Of a stretch of DNA of 64,000 bases, positions 45,257 through 57,275 are shown piece after piece; position 1 is the stretch's first letter, and the number at the start of each line of letters is the position of its first letter. The notes beneath the pieces were generated by a model, which worked only from the letters and a program-made list of their open reading frames with translations, did no database searches and was not told the DNA's origin. Source of the stretch: Karstenula rhodostoma CBS 690.94 (Eukaryota > Ascomycota > Dothideomycetes > Pleosporales > Didymosphaeriaceae); NCBI GenBank assembly GCA_010093485.1, contig MU001494.1, positions 2,201,937 to 2,265,936 of the forward strand. Reading direction: 5' to 3'. The position numbers were made by a program, and so were the translations under genes.

Positions 45257-45285
45257 AAAAGAAAAAAAAAAATCTTTTTTCTTTT
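45257..45285. repeat. A/T-rich inverted repeat
   Basis: Arms AAAAGAAAAAA (45257-45267) and TTTTTTCTTTT (45275-45285) are exact reverse complements with a 7-bp spacer. Confidence 0.85.
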
Positions 45286-45385
45286 CGTGATGCGGTGGAG
45301 GAATCTACACAGGTGCCGTCCCCAGCGTAGAAGGTAATCGCTCTGTGGGTTTTGACTTGACAAAGAACGCGCTTTGAGCGCGGAA

Positions 45386-45544
45386 GGAATACAACACTGG
45401 CGCTTGTCCCTTAACATAGCAGCCTCGTGCGGTTTCGATTACAGAAAAACATTGCCTCGAAGAGGTCATAAGAGTATGCTGCCTCAAACCTAATCTTCGT
45501 CCAAGGTAGCAAGGGAATACAACACGGGCGCTTGTCCTCAACAT
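45386..45544. repeat. Imperfect direct repeat, two 31-32-bp copies 128 bp apart
   Basis: Copies at 45386-45417 and 45514-45544 share GGAATACAACAC, GGCGCTTGTCC and AACAT with few differences. Further matches (ATTGCCTCG, CCTCAAACCT) occur downstream of both copies at changed spacing, so the original unit was probably longer. Confidence 0.85.
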
Positions 45545-48200
45545 GATAACAGCATTGCCTCGGTGTGGCAAGCAAGAGGGAAGTGCCCAACCTTGGAGAC
45601 AGCACATGGTGGAGGCCTCAAACCTGCTTGTACTGAAATAGCGAGCCCGCCGTAATTACGCGATAAAGTAAGCTTAAGCGACAAAAGCTCCCCACCAGGA
45701 ATTATCACGATACCTGCGCTGTGACCGGTCACCAGCAGTGGAGATCGATAGCGCACGGCGCCCTATCCTTCCAACAAGCCTTCCGAGCCCGCATTCCAAA
45801 AAAAAACTCTGAAGTGCGGGGCAATGAATATGAGCTGGCGATGATGCGGGCCTACGTGGTGCTGCAGTGCCTACCCCGAGTAAAAAGAACTTGACTGGAC
45901 CGCCCCGCATGATTCTCTGCGCAAGTAATTGCGCACTTGCGTTGCAGGATCCAAACTGGGGATTATACCTTGCAATGACAGTCCCCATCGTCGGTCCTTG
46001 CAGGGGAGTTCCGGAGCTGCGGCTTCTATTCAGGAGAATCGCACGAAGACCGTCCTTGATGTTCTTCGTGGGGGCGGGTCGTGATGTGTGATTTGTGGAA
46101 CATCCTGATGGGGTGCATTCTTCCTGGACAGCACATCGTCTTGATTGGATAGGGATCGGCAAAGGATCGCGCTAAGGCCGCCTTCCACTTTCTTCCCAGC
46201 TTCGTAGGTGGCGTTCCACTGTGCCTGTACTTTACATGTTGGCACAAGGATGCATGTCGACATCTATAGGCGTAGTTACGTCTTGCTTGAGAGAGCGACC
46301 GGGTGAAGGTCTTGGGTGACGGGGTCAGGCGCGTCCGTTTACACATCTGTACATGATTTGTGGCCCTCGGATGCATCGGCAATATTTAGGATCCGGAGCC
46401 GACATCTCAGGCGCGTTTGCCTACCCCCTCCGGCGCTTCTCTATATTGGAAGATTCCAGAAGCCCGTGATCTAGAATGGGTGAGCGCAATGTGCACACCA
46501 TGTCTGCCGTGCTACGTCGTCTACATACGTGTGAGAAGCTTCTCAGCCGCATTCGTGCTACGACTCCTGCGGTTTTTTTCTTCGCCAGACAACGTGAATC
46601 GGAAACCGGATGACGTTTGCTCAGCCTCCAGACGCAGCTGTCAATGTTTTCGATCGCCACGATAACGTTGGCGATAATTGATTGTGATTGTGATTGCGGG
46701 TACTTGACGGCGGCTCCAGTTGGCGTCAATATTTCTCTCTGCATGCGTTGCGCACCGGAGTTCGCCTCCGCAGGTCCGGAGTATCGCGGCAGCGAATAGA
46801 GTCGGAAGATCCAATCAATGACTTGCCATGTGGCGACACGTGCATGTACTCTGTTCGAAATTGGGCTCGCCTTAATGCCCACTCGCCTCAATGCCCATGT
46901 CCTGCGGCGCAGTGCAGGTTGATCACGGATATCACTCATCGTAAGTGCGCCGATATTCGCCCACCAAATGGCCTCTGAGGGTATGGTTGTATTATTGTTT
47001 GGCTGTCTGATGAGGAATCCAGAAATGAAGAGTCAATGGGCGATAGCTGTGCGTGACGAGCGCACAATGTGCCTCACAGACGTTTCCTGCGTTCCATTGA
47101 ACAATTCCTTTGAGTAAAAGCCACGAGACGATTGTATTCGCGATTTAGAGTTGCGGCGATGCCTAACGATGCCCCTTTCAAATCTAACAATAGCACAGTG
47201 GCGCGAGCTCCGCAAATGGCTTGGGTGATACAAAGCGCGTGGGGTGGCTTGAGGGCGAGTTGACCGTAACAATGGCGGACCAGAACGACGCGAAGGCGTC
47301 TTTTCGGTGCTGCTCAAGGCGCGAGAGCACCGTCTCCGAAATGCACCAAACTTTCACGATTTCATGTTCTGGCCAGAATTTCCTGATCTCATATCCTGGC
47401 ATCGGTCTATGCCGTTAGTGTTTAACGGCCTGAAGAAACCCATCTTCAGGCTCCGAAACACGCATGAACCTGCTCAGTAAGCTCCAGATTGGTCAAATTT
47501 ACGACCTGACTCGAGCTGTTTACGAATTAATAGTGTATCCAAGCGACGTGTTTCACTCCCACGGCGTTGCTGTCTGTTTCGACCATGAGTCCACGACCAT
47601 GTCCTAGGGATGGACGTCCACCCAAAACGTGGCGTGGCTAAATTAGTGGAACCAGGGTCTAATTCCCACCGAATCGCCATGGTGCAGCCGGCCAAGCTTC
47701 CTTGGGGATACCGAGACCCACAAGTTCATCTGCTACAGTCGGATATGAGCACTAGACTGACTTAGCGAGATTCACCTGTTTCCACAGTGGAGGACGTGTG
47801 CTGCAAATCCGGGGATCTGCAAAGACGTATGCTGACGGTCACACTGGGAGCCGCTCGCTAGATATGTGTCGAGGCTTGTATGCGATGGCTTAGAGAATCG
47901 GGTAGGTTAGAAAAAGGTATTGCCAATGCAATTGGGTTCCAAATTTGTGTGCAATTTTCAGGGGTACTGCAGGGAACCCGGCCCCTGCAACGCTGGAGAC
48001 GCGGTGTAGGCGGCTTAGGTTGTGCTGCTAACGGTATTTGGGACTGGGGCGGACGAATGGTCGTACGTCATTCGCAACATCCATGCTAGTGGCTCCTCAT
48101 TCGGGGCGCTTGTACCAAGAATGGGTAAGCCGACGGCGCTACGGTTCCACCCCCCGCTTGGAAGCCTAGCGTGAGGTCTTTTACGGGGCGTAATCTCCTG

Positions 48201-48230
48201 ACTGCAACAGACTGCAAGAGACTGCAAGAG
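48201..48230. repeat. 10-bp tandem repeat, three copies
   Basis: ACTGCAACAG followed by two copies of ACTGCAAGAG, in register. Confidence 0.95.
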
Positions 48231-49786
48231 CCAGCTCGCACGATTCCACATACAAAAAACGTCTTGGCCCGACACTAGGCCACCTAGCCAGGAGGCTACT
48301 CTATTAGGCATTGGCAGATTTAGACGGACCCGGTGTGAGGAGCACGGCGGCGCAAACCTTCCCCGAAGCCCATCCGCCGCCCATCCGCCTCTTACAGACA
48401 TCGGCGCCGTATCGTATAGGCCAGGGGTGACGTACGCTTGCCACGCGGAGACCCCCTAAACGTTGCGAAGCGAGACTTCCTCAGCACAGCCTCAGGTGAG
48501 CAAGGATGGTTTGAGATTATTCCGAATTGTGTGGGAAGCTCGGTGGTGCTTTCCGAGGTCCCCACCGCTACAGATGATGTCAGCTCGTCACCTGAGTAGG
48601 CGTTTGGGACGAGAATCGACGTGGAGATGCGTTGGTGCGAGCGCACCATGACGCAGAGGGGCGATGGGAGCCGGCACAGTTGGCACGCTTGTGAGCTGGT
48701 CCCGAGTAGGCGCTAACGTGCAGAGACTTTAATAGAAAGGTACCTTGATGCTGCAGGGGTTCATGCCGTGGCTGACCGGCCAATGTGGGTGACGCGCCGC
48801 CAGCGCGCTTGAAGACTGGGTCCGGTGTTTGATGACCGGGGGCTAGAGCATCCATGACCTAGCACCATGCATGCCAGGCGCAACGGCTCGTATCCTAATA
48901 CGTATACAGTGCATGATACATCTCTGAGCTAACAGTTTCGCCGGCCCGCTCCCGGTGGTTGTTCCGGGTGGCTTGCAAAGAGGCATCGCCACGACCACAG
49001 CTCCGCCGATCGAAAAACGTGCATCATCCAGGTCGACTGAGCGGAGGCTCAGCGGCGGTATTCGCCCAGGTCGGTGCATCCTTAGCATGAGGCTTCAAGT
49101 AAGTAGCTTCTTGCCTAAAGTTTTCGCCTGCCGTTGCAGTCTGCCGAACTGCTGCCAAACTAGGCCCCTGACATGTCTTGGCAGTAGGGAGCGGAGGAAG
49201 GTTTGAGAGCATGCGGAGATGCAAGAAAACCTCGACACCGCTCTAGCATCTTTAGCCTTGGATGCCGAGGCTCACAATCCACATCTCATGTAAAACTGGA
49301 GATCGGTACATCCGGAGTAACCGCCGAGGTCGTCAGGGCTTGGTATATTGTTGGCGCAATGAGTGTCCAAACTCCAACTTACTATTGCGAAACAGCTGCT
49401 GATGAGGGCGAAATTGCTGCACTGTTCGCTTCTGGACGAAGCGCTGTGGCCTCACATGCCGCCCCAGCTCGCTTCACAACCCTTGTCGGATGGTGTGAGT
49501 CGGCGACGCCACGGAAGCCTAGCTCGGATCTTGCCATCGATCTGACGCTGTAGCTGAAGTTCCAACTATCGAATTTTCTGCGGATTGTATTTGCCGGGAG
49601 CGGCGTCCCGACGGTAGTGGCTTGCTGGACACATGTCGTAGACTGGAGCCCAGATTCGCGCAAGTGAATTCCCACAGGCTTCCCTAATATATCCCCAGGC
49701 TTATAGACCGCTGCTCGACCCGGTCACTGGACAGCCTCCCGCCGCCGCCACCACACACTCGTTTGCTCGATAGAACCTTACCCAAG

Positions 49787-52616
49787 ATGCCTCACCCCCG
49801 GCCCCCTCGAATCAACCTCCAAGGCGATTACCTTACTGAGAAAACATCGGCGTCGAACGCTCAACCAGGACTCGAGGACACATTCAACAGCTTAGATGTC
49901 GTGATCCCTGCTCATCTTCTCCAGGCCACGCAAGCGGCCTCGAAGCGCGACGAAGATGCGCCCGCTTGGCAACCTCAAAGACAACTGACTGTCCGCGAGA
50001 ACCCTCTGTTCAGACAGCTATCCGCGTCTGTCCGCCGCCCTCGTGGGAGAGAAGGTCGTGTCAAACGGTCTTCGACACTGCCAAGCGCAAGATCCTCGCG
50101 GGAACCCTCGCGTGTAGGAGGTCGATCAAATAGTACCAGGGATGGTTTGGCTGTATCGTCGTCGGACGAGGACACACCACGCCATGTGAGGCGACCGGAC
50201 CCAGTAAACAAAAGACAGAGCTGGAGATTATCGTACACTCCTGGTAATTTTGACGAAATTGCCCTTAGTCCCCGAGGGTCACTGGCTGGCACACCGACCT
50301 CGGAATCTTTCCCCATAGCTGAGCATGCCACTCACGACTTCGCAACACGACCTGCACGGCATGTATCGAACCCATTCGGCGATAGCCGTGTTGACTTGTC
50401 TGCCGATACGTCTCGCCGATCTTCCTTTGGTGACAATGCCAACCCGTTCCTCTCACGAAACAACTCGCCGACATCGGTCGAGCAGCACACTGTTCCGGAA
50501 TCAGTACATGTACCCAAGGATGTTCGCAAACGAAGTGGGACTCTTGAGACGGTTGTCAACGCTCTTGTACCCGATGCTTTGCAGAGGAAGCTGACCAACA
50601 ACGCCACCACCGGCGGCATAGCCCGGCACAGCAGTATGAGGAAGACGTTCGAGCAGGCAAAGGTGCGAGGGCTGGAGATGCAGCGCAACAAATACGCCAT
50701 GTGGGCATTCGAATACGGCATCTACGTTTTTCTTTTATGTTTTATCTACTTCGTCTTGATTGGCATTCCTTTGTGGAACGGCGCTGTTTGGTGGCTATAC
50801 TGGGTGGTTGCCAACAAGTTCGTCATTGCTGGTGGCTATAGCATCACTCTTGGCATTGCTCTTTTGTAAGTTGCTCTCTGGTCTTCGTCGTCATCGCTAA
50901 CAGTTTCCATTAGCTACGCATTCGCGCCTCTCCTTATCGTGTTTGAAGACGACCCTCCGCCTATTGAAATCACTGCCGAGACGAAGATTCAGGAGCAGGT
51001 CAAGGACACTGCGCTCTTGATTCCCTGTTACAAGTCTGCCGGCCTCATCGCAGCCACGCTCGAAGCTGCGCTCAAAGTCTTCCCGGCATCGCACATCTAT
51101 GTCTTAGCGAACGGCAACAGCCCAACGCCGCTCGACAACACCGAGGAGGTATGCCTTCCGTACGGCGTCAATCACATCTGGTCTCCCGTGGGGTCGAAGA
51201 TCGTTGCGCAGTTTGTGGGTTGTTACGCTGCGAAAGCCTTCAAGAACGTGTTGCTGATCGATGACGACTGCGCGTTGCCGCCCGACTTTCCCGTCGTCAC
51301 CGAACGCTTGAAGGGCAATGTCCTGTGCCTCGGTTACACCATCAAGAGTGTCGGACCTAATTCGTCAAAAGGCAACTACTGCCAGCAGGCGCAGGATCTC
51401 GAGTACAAGCTCAGTGGTATTCAACGTGACTTTGCCGGCCGCATCGGCTCAGCGACCTTCCCCCACGGTGCCATCGCGCTCTGGGACCGGGAGCTTCTGG
51501 TCAAGACATTCCACGAGCACCCCGGTTTCAGCGTGTCGGAGGACTGGTTCTTCGGCCACGTGGCTCGCAAGCTTGGTTCCAGGATCAAGATGTGCTCGCA
51601 GGTCTTTGTCGAAACTGAGACCCCCACAGCGGTGTTCTTCTCCAGCGGTGGCTCGCGTGGTGGATTTGGCGAGATGACCATCTTTAGCCAGCGCTTCAAG
51701 CGCTGGAACTTTTTCTTTGTCAACGGCATGTGGTTCAACATGGCCTACATCTTCGGCAGCTGGAAACTCGGCTGGTGGGAGATTGGCGCCAAAATCTTTG
51801 TTTTCCAAGAGGTAAGTGCGCTCGCAGCCCTGCGTGTGATACGAAAGCTGACTCGGCTCAGGTGTATGAGACGCTTCTATATTTGATGACTCCATTCATT
51901 CTTCCCATTTCCTTTTATGTCAGACCATCATTCTGTGGTATTCTTCTTGGAGCCACTGCCGTTATGTACTTCATCAACACCATCATCTTCAACGAATTCC
52001 ATCTGCGCCGCAAGGGGGAGCGCATTGGCTGGTTTACGGTCTACGTTTACTATCTCCCGTACAAGATGGTCCTGACCCTCGTCAACGTCGCGAGTTGCTA
52101 CTGGTAAGTTTGCCGCGAGGTTTCTCCAAGACGAAGTACTAACAGGGCGCCAGGTCACTCTACAAATACGCTCGGTACTTCGCCAGGAGACATCCCAGGG
52201 TCATCGAAGACGAGAAGGCAGTCGAGGTTGTCGTCAGGCTCGAGGAGAGTGCATACGCTGCGGAGGCCGGAGGCCTTGGTCGCAGCCTTACCGTCCGCAA
52301 GGTCGCTGAGGTGTCCGCTAGCCGAAGCTCTGTGGAGACCGCGACCACGGCCGTGAACACGACGAGATCCAACCCTCCTCGGGTTGAATTGACGGATTCC
52401 GAGCCGACTCACTACGAACCATACTACCACAGGGACGAGTTAGACATGGCCGGGTCCGGTGCTAGCACTCCTGCTAGGGGTTTGATGCAACACGGTGCAT
52501 TTGACTTTTCGAACGACAGCGCAGGACCCACACCAAACAATCGTTCCTACGCAACGAGTATGGCAAGTGAATACGACGGGTGGAACAGCAGGGTGAGCGA
52601 GACCAGGTGGCTTTGA
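49787..52616 (+). CDS. GT2 family polysaccharide-type glycosyltransferase
   Basis: Four exons, 49787-50865, 50914-51811, 51862-52103, 52154-52616, with introns of 48, 50 and 50 nt, give 893 residues. A 290-residue Ser/Arg-rich cytoplasmic N-terminus precedes membrane segments (YGIYVFLLCFIYFVLIGIPLW, WWLYWVVANKFVIAGGYSITLGIAL). The GT-A core has LLIPCYKSAGLI, LLIDDDCALP (DxD, about 476-478), FSVSEDWFFG (catalytic-base ED, about 569-570) and QRFKRW (about 619-624), where processive enzymes have QxxRW. Two or three membrane segments and a disordered tail follow. It resembles the conserved fungal GT2 class required for hyphal growth on solid surfaces in Zymoseptoria and Fusarium (ZtGT2/FgGT2). 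Orthology is inferred from architecture. It probably makes and exports a wall-surface glycan. Confidence 0.92.
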
Positions 52617-53922
52617 AAGGGCTTTGCCCGGCGTTTATAGGACGGAATGCTGTAATCTTTAATACGTATACCCAGGAGTAATATGGATTACGTACTCATT
52701 CAAGATCTGTCCTCGGAGTGAAAGCTACATCGTGATGCAGACAGTTGCTGTGCGGTTGTAGGAATGGGGAGCGGAGAGCATCACTTATGAAGTCCTCACA
52801 AGCTTCGTTATCGGCTTATCGCACCAGTCCGGCAACCTTGGGAGCGCTAGGGTCGCGACTGGGCACCCGGTAACTTGGGTGCTATCTCAGGCAATTAAAC
52901 CAAGACATGATTCCCCGAGATAGGCGTGCAGATGTTATATTGAATTTTCACATCCTTGCCTAGACGCGTACTCTAGGATTTGCAAGCAACAATACGTAGC
53001 GCAACCCGAGCTCCCGTCCCCAGCACTGCAACCCGGGACAGGCACACGTAATTGTGGGATGCAGGCGTAGCGCCAGCGTTACATGAAAGGTCCAGAACTA
53101 CCAGTAGTATAGGAAGGATGAAGTGCTGACGTAGGTATCATGCCATTTGATGGCGTCCATTCTATTCCGGCTCAGTTCTCTCAAATTAGCTCTGAGACTA
53201 CCCAAAGGCGTAGGCTAGTCTTCAGCCATGTCAAAGCCGACACGCCAGCTCCATAGTAGAGCCACGCGCTACTCCTGAACAATGGTTGTCGATAATGACG
53301 TCAGAATGCCGGCCCATTGTTTAGGGAGGTTGCCCAAAAGAACTGGTCAAAGGACCCAGTGCTAGCACATGCTTGGTCAATCCCGAATGCTAGCAGAAAT
53401 GGGAACATAACTTGACGACCGGATACCGTATGTCGAATTCAAAGTGGAGATTTTCGAGGAAAGTCGTTCGGCCATCATATCGTAGGTACTGTATCTTTCT
53501 ATGGATACTACACGTTTTATGTTTTCCAGCATCTTGTAGAGATAGCGGATTGGCATCCTGTTCCCTGCCGTGCCACGCGAAAGAGGGGAACGTACAATGA
53601 AGACCGTTTACTTGTTGGGTTTCCAGATATCACTTATTACTTCTCTGAATGGCAGTCAATGAGCAACGTAGGTAATGGAGCTAATGATGTCTTTCAAATT
53701 ACATTAGAGTAAACATGTTTTTCCTGTATACATATGGTACTAACAGATTCAAAGGCTTTTTACACCGAGCTTAAGTATGGGTGTTTTATGTGTATCGTGC
53801 ATTGAAGCCAGATGCGAGTGGAGAGGTTCGATCTTGTCGCTCAATACGTGAATAAGCGAATTGCTGCCTACAAAAGATTATGATCATCAGCTATACTTTT
53901 ACCATCTACATGTACCTTGAGC

Positions 53923-54033
53923 TTACAGCGTCGCTAGTTGGCTGATGGAGACAACGTTATTGCACTCAAGCTGCCCGTCTTTCACAATGACGCCACCGGG
54001 AACCGTCACAACCGTGCCGCCATAAACGTACGG
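53923..54033 (-). pseudogene. Possible gene-tail fragment
   Basis: 36 codons ending in TAA read YVYGGTVVTVPGGVIVKDG then QLECNNVVSISQLATL, with natural-looking composition. A stop lies immediately upstream and there is no usable acceptor, so it would be a truncated relic. The family is not recognised. Confidence 0.25.
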
Positions 54034-54330
54034 TTACAGGAATAAACATTCGAAAACCGTTCAACATGAATGATTTTCGCCTTTGCAGAATACTAAGATA
54101 TTTACAATGCCAATGTCAGAGGCACCATTCGCCCTCTCCCAACTGGTAGAAGCTCCTATCGATGCAAACGACCGAGGCGTGCGCTTTTAGCTTCCGCTGA
54201 TGTGCCTAAAGCATCAACGATACTAGAAAGGAGGTTTCGAGTAATCGAGTTCTCCATCTACCCTTTCTGGCTTGCATCTGACGACTATACGAGATCCAAT
54301 GGCAAAGCCGCGTAAGGTCAAAAGCCCCCA

Positions 54331-54549
54331 ATGCCACCGCACAAGTCACCATTCATCGGAAAGAAGGTAGAAGGTATTACAGAGTGGATGCGTAAGAAAA
54401 CCAAGGAGGCCGGTATTGATGTCTACTTCTTCGGCATCTAGGACAACACTCATATGGACGGAAAGGCCTCGATGTGTCGGATCGGGATGCACTTTAAGGG
54501 CCTAAGTAACTTGGACTACATCCGCGAGACCGCAGAGCTGGTTGCGTAG
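54331..54549 (+). pseudogene. Probable pseudogene with internal TAG
   Basis: One frame reads from ATG (54331) through 36 codons to TAG (54439-54441), then continues naturally for 35 codons to a second TAG (54547-54549). Before the first stop: KKVEGITEWMRKK, EAGIDVYFFGI. After it: DNTHMDGKASM, HFKGLSNLDYIRETAELVA. Composition is protein-like on both sides of the stop, which suggests a nonsense mutation in a once functional coding region. Another short frame just upstream (54107-54190, MPMSEAPFALSQLVEAP) may belong to the same relic. I cannot name the family. Confidence 0.45.
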
Positions 54550-54726
54550 CAACTATATGTTATATAGATTGGAGCATGGGAGATGAAAGAGTCGAGTGCA
54601 CAAGCTAAGATGAGGTGTTGAGCGCGTGAAGCTCAATTCATGTACTGGTAACAAACTCGAACCAATTTAAAATATGTAGCGTTCACACGACAGTCGCCTG
54701 GATGTGACTTCCACTTTGCTTTGTAT

Positions 54727-55909
54727 CTATTCCCTCTCGGTGCCTGCAGCCGTAGCCTGACCATTGGCGGCAATGTTGATGCCATTCTCTCCTCCAACGG
54801 ACTTACTCCCGTCAGAACCTTGAGTGATACCCAGGTTTCCACCAAGGTTCGCAGCGCTGCCGTCAGCGTTGAGCGTGACTCCAGCTTCCTCTGAGAAGCG
54901 CTCCGACTCCTCGGTAGCCTTGACGCCGTTCGACTTCTCCGCTTCAGCTGCGGCCTCCTTCCCTGCAGCCTCGCCCTTTGCTGCAGTTGCCTCACCCTTG
55001 GCTTCAGCAGCAGCCGCTTCGCCCTCGGCACGTCCGGGTTGGTTCTCGGTTCCTGGTCCGGCTCCAGTTTGGGGCTCTGCCTTGGGCTCGGCAGCGGGTG
55101 CAGTAGGTTCTGCCGCGGGTGCTTTTGGTTCAGCAGCTTTCGACTCTTTTACAGATGTAGCCTCAGGAGCCGTGCCGCTCTTTGAAGCTTCAACTATAAT
55201 GGTCGCCTTCGCCGGTGCTGCTTCGGCTGCTGGAGCGCCAGCCGCAGTCTCTTTCACAGGCGTAGCCTCAGTAGCCGTACCGTTTTTTGAAGCTTCGACC
55301 GTGACGGCCGCCGGCGCTGCTCCGGTTGCCGGGGCGCTTTTGGATGGCTTCTCAGCGCCAGCCGCAGTCTCTTTTGGGGCTGCTTCAGCTGCAGTAGCAG
55401 GTTCCGAAGATTTCGTGGCTTCGGCAGCAGGCTTGGGCTCTTGCGCCGCTTGTTCTTCCGCCGGCATTGCTCCTTCTGCGGGTTTCTTACCCTCAGCGGC
55501 GCCTGCTTCACCAGCCTGGTCCTGCTGACCCTGGCCGTTGTTTTGACCTCCAGGGAGACTGAGTCCGTTACCCGAAATACCACCGTTGGAACCACCAAGA
55601 GTCAAGCCGCCAATGGACAGTCCACCTCCGTTTCCTCCTTGGGTTTGTCCGTCAGCTGCGCCGGTCGTTGCATTGCCACTTTCACCGAGCTTGAGGCCCC
55701 CGATTTCGATTTGACGGCGGACAAGCGTGTTGGCTCGAGCAGAGAGCGAGCCCTGAGCAGCCATCAGTACACGAACGTGTAGTGGAATCGAGCGAGACCA
55801 TATGGTCTGGAGGGGGAAGGCTTACCGACCACCTACGCGATGGACCATCAGCAACCGCGATGTTAGTGAATGCTAAAATAGCAATGGCCACTTCCGTAGT
55901 GAACTTCAT
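54727..55909 (-). CDS. Secreted Ala/Pro/Glu-rich repeat protein
   Basis: Two exons, 55909-55826 and 55752-54727, with a 73-nt intron (GTAAGC, GCTCAG), give 369 residues. Exon 1 is a signal peptide (MKFTTEVAIAILAFTNIAVA) followed by DGPSRRW. A second dibasic site lies in NTLVRRQ, so Kex2-type processing is likely. Then comes a Gly-rich segment (GGLSIGGLTLGGSNGG) and a long low-complexity region of Ala, Pro, Glu and Lys with an internal duplication. The C-terminus contains GVTLNADGSAANLGGNLG and GGENGINIAANGQ, patterned like the Gly-rich start. It has very few cysteines, so it is unlike a typical small effector. It probably belongs to the cell wall or extracellular matrix, with function unknown. 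A 234-codon antisense ORF is a composition artefact. Confidence 0.78.
55144..55373. repeat. Imperfect tandem duplication within the secreted repeat protein
   Basis: Two units of roughly 105-125 bp. Each has CTCTTT(T/C)ACAG at the left, GTAGCCTCAG, GCCGT(G/A)CCG and TTTGAAGCTTC, and GCGCCAGCCGCAGTCTCTTT at the right. They encode VEASK(N/S)GTA-type blocks. Confidence 0.85.
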
Positions 55910-57275
55910 GATGAAATAAGAAGAAGTGTCTAAAATATGCTAAGATAAGATTCTGTCCTGCAGACCCAAGATTTGGAAGATATTAGCAAGAAGAGAAAGA
56001 AGCTTCAAGCTCCAAGTAATTAGCTAGATGGTAGATCGACGAAGCACAAGATCCCAAGACGACTATAGCACGGTTCTTGAGAGATGAAGTAGGCTTAGAA
56101 GGCTTCTTTCTGTGTTTTGCATTGCGGAACGCATACAGAACAGCTTGGTGACCTTTACGTGGACCAGACGATTATCAGACTCCGACGCACGAATGGGAGC
56201 GTTATGTTTGAGCTGCGGTGGAGATCTTGGCGTTGCGGAACGGTCGCAGACACGGGGAAACGGCTTGGCGTTTGATCAGCCCGCTAACAATGGTAGCAGA
56301 GAAGTAACGCATGGGGATTGAAACCCGGAAGACGTCTATCCAGGATCTGGGCATCTGCATACGGTTGGTGCGTGCATGGAACGACGGAGTTACGATCGTG
56401 TTCTTGGCTTGGCAGCAAATGCGGTAAACATGCGCGCCGGCCTGATGGCTCTGGTTCGATGAACTTGCTCGATTCCCAGTACCGAATAGTTAGCTTATTG
56501 ACCTAAGAACCCTCGAATTGAAGCTATCGCGATGGCAATGGATATACTGCGACGACACGAGTCCAGATGTCGCGCTCTGGTCGAACACGCATGGCTGGGC
56601 CGAACGGTGATCGGTTCGATATCAGCCGCGCTCAAGAAGCCGTCTCCCTTGTTTCTTCAGTTGGGAGACTTTTTTCGGAAGCATTGCCGACAATCAGGTG
56701 AGAGAATCGATGCAGGTGAAGTCTTATGGTAATTTTGAAGAAGGAGAATTGGTGGAGTAAAGGTGCAAGTGGCGCTAGTACGTATTACCAAGCCAGTACT
56801 TCAACACCATCCTTCTTATAACATCGAATTCGTATTGCTTCTTTTCCTCATATCCTACAACTGCAAGCAGCCAACAGACTTCCAAGCTAGATCAAGCTAC
56901 CCTATCCTTCGTGACCCTAGTGCGCTGACGACCCTCGTTCATGAAGTGATGGAAGTCACGACAGTGCAGTTCACGGCAGCGATATGTATCGTGCGTGCTA
57001 CCCCAGCGTGCGTACCACGCGGGACGATAACACCATTTGTAAACTGCAACGATGAGACGACAACCCTGAGCATATGTGGTGGGCCGAGATGGTTCACTTT
57101 CACCATCTCGCACCTTCCGTCCTCACCAAACGGACGCGCGTATCCTCACGACACGTCTGCGGAGCACAGACCTCAGTCGCATGTTACACTGTAATTCAAG
57201 TGGACCATCAGCCGTTGACCACAACACCTTCACCATTTTCGATATCCCACGCGACTCTGGCGCACCTGACGAACA
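55910..57275. other. Intergenic, divergent promoters
   Basis: 1.37 kb without supported genes. ORFs at 56112-56732 and 56763-57194 have random-looking composition. Confidence 0.55.

Larger units (their letters stand above)
44132..49786. other. 5.6-kb gene-free region
   Basis: Many short ORFs occur in every frame but none shows a domain, a signal peptide or convincing composition. It holds an imperfect direct duplication (45386-45544), an A/T hairpin (45257-45285), a 10-bp tandem repeat (48201-48230) and a doubled GATTCCTCGGA motif near 44862-44888. It could be decayed mobile DNA, but no terminal repeats or transposase remnant could be recognised. Confidence 0.55.
52617..54726. other. Intergenic with decayed ORF fragments
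   Basis: 2.1 kb. The left 1.3 kb shows nothing. The right part contains three short coherent reading fragments: minus 53923-54033, plus 54107-54190, plus 54331-54549 (listed separately). Confidence 0.5.

Noticed and set aside
45674..46162. 162-codon minus-strand ORF
   Set aside because: Random composition, and no transposase or other family feature.
46676..46697. ATTGTG-type short repeat
   Set aside because: Only about three imperfect copies, not meaningful.
54824..55528. 234-codon plus-strand ORF, Ala/Ser-rich
   Set aside because: Mirror of the Ala/Pro/Glu-rich secreted protein on the opposite strand, since GC-rich low-complexity codons keep the antisense frame open.
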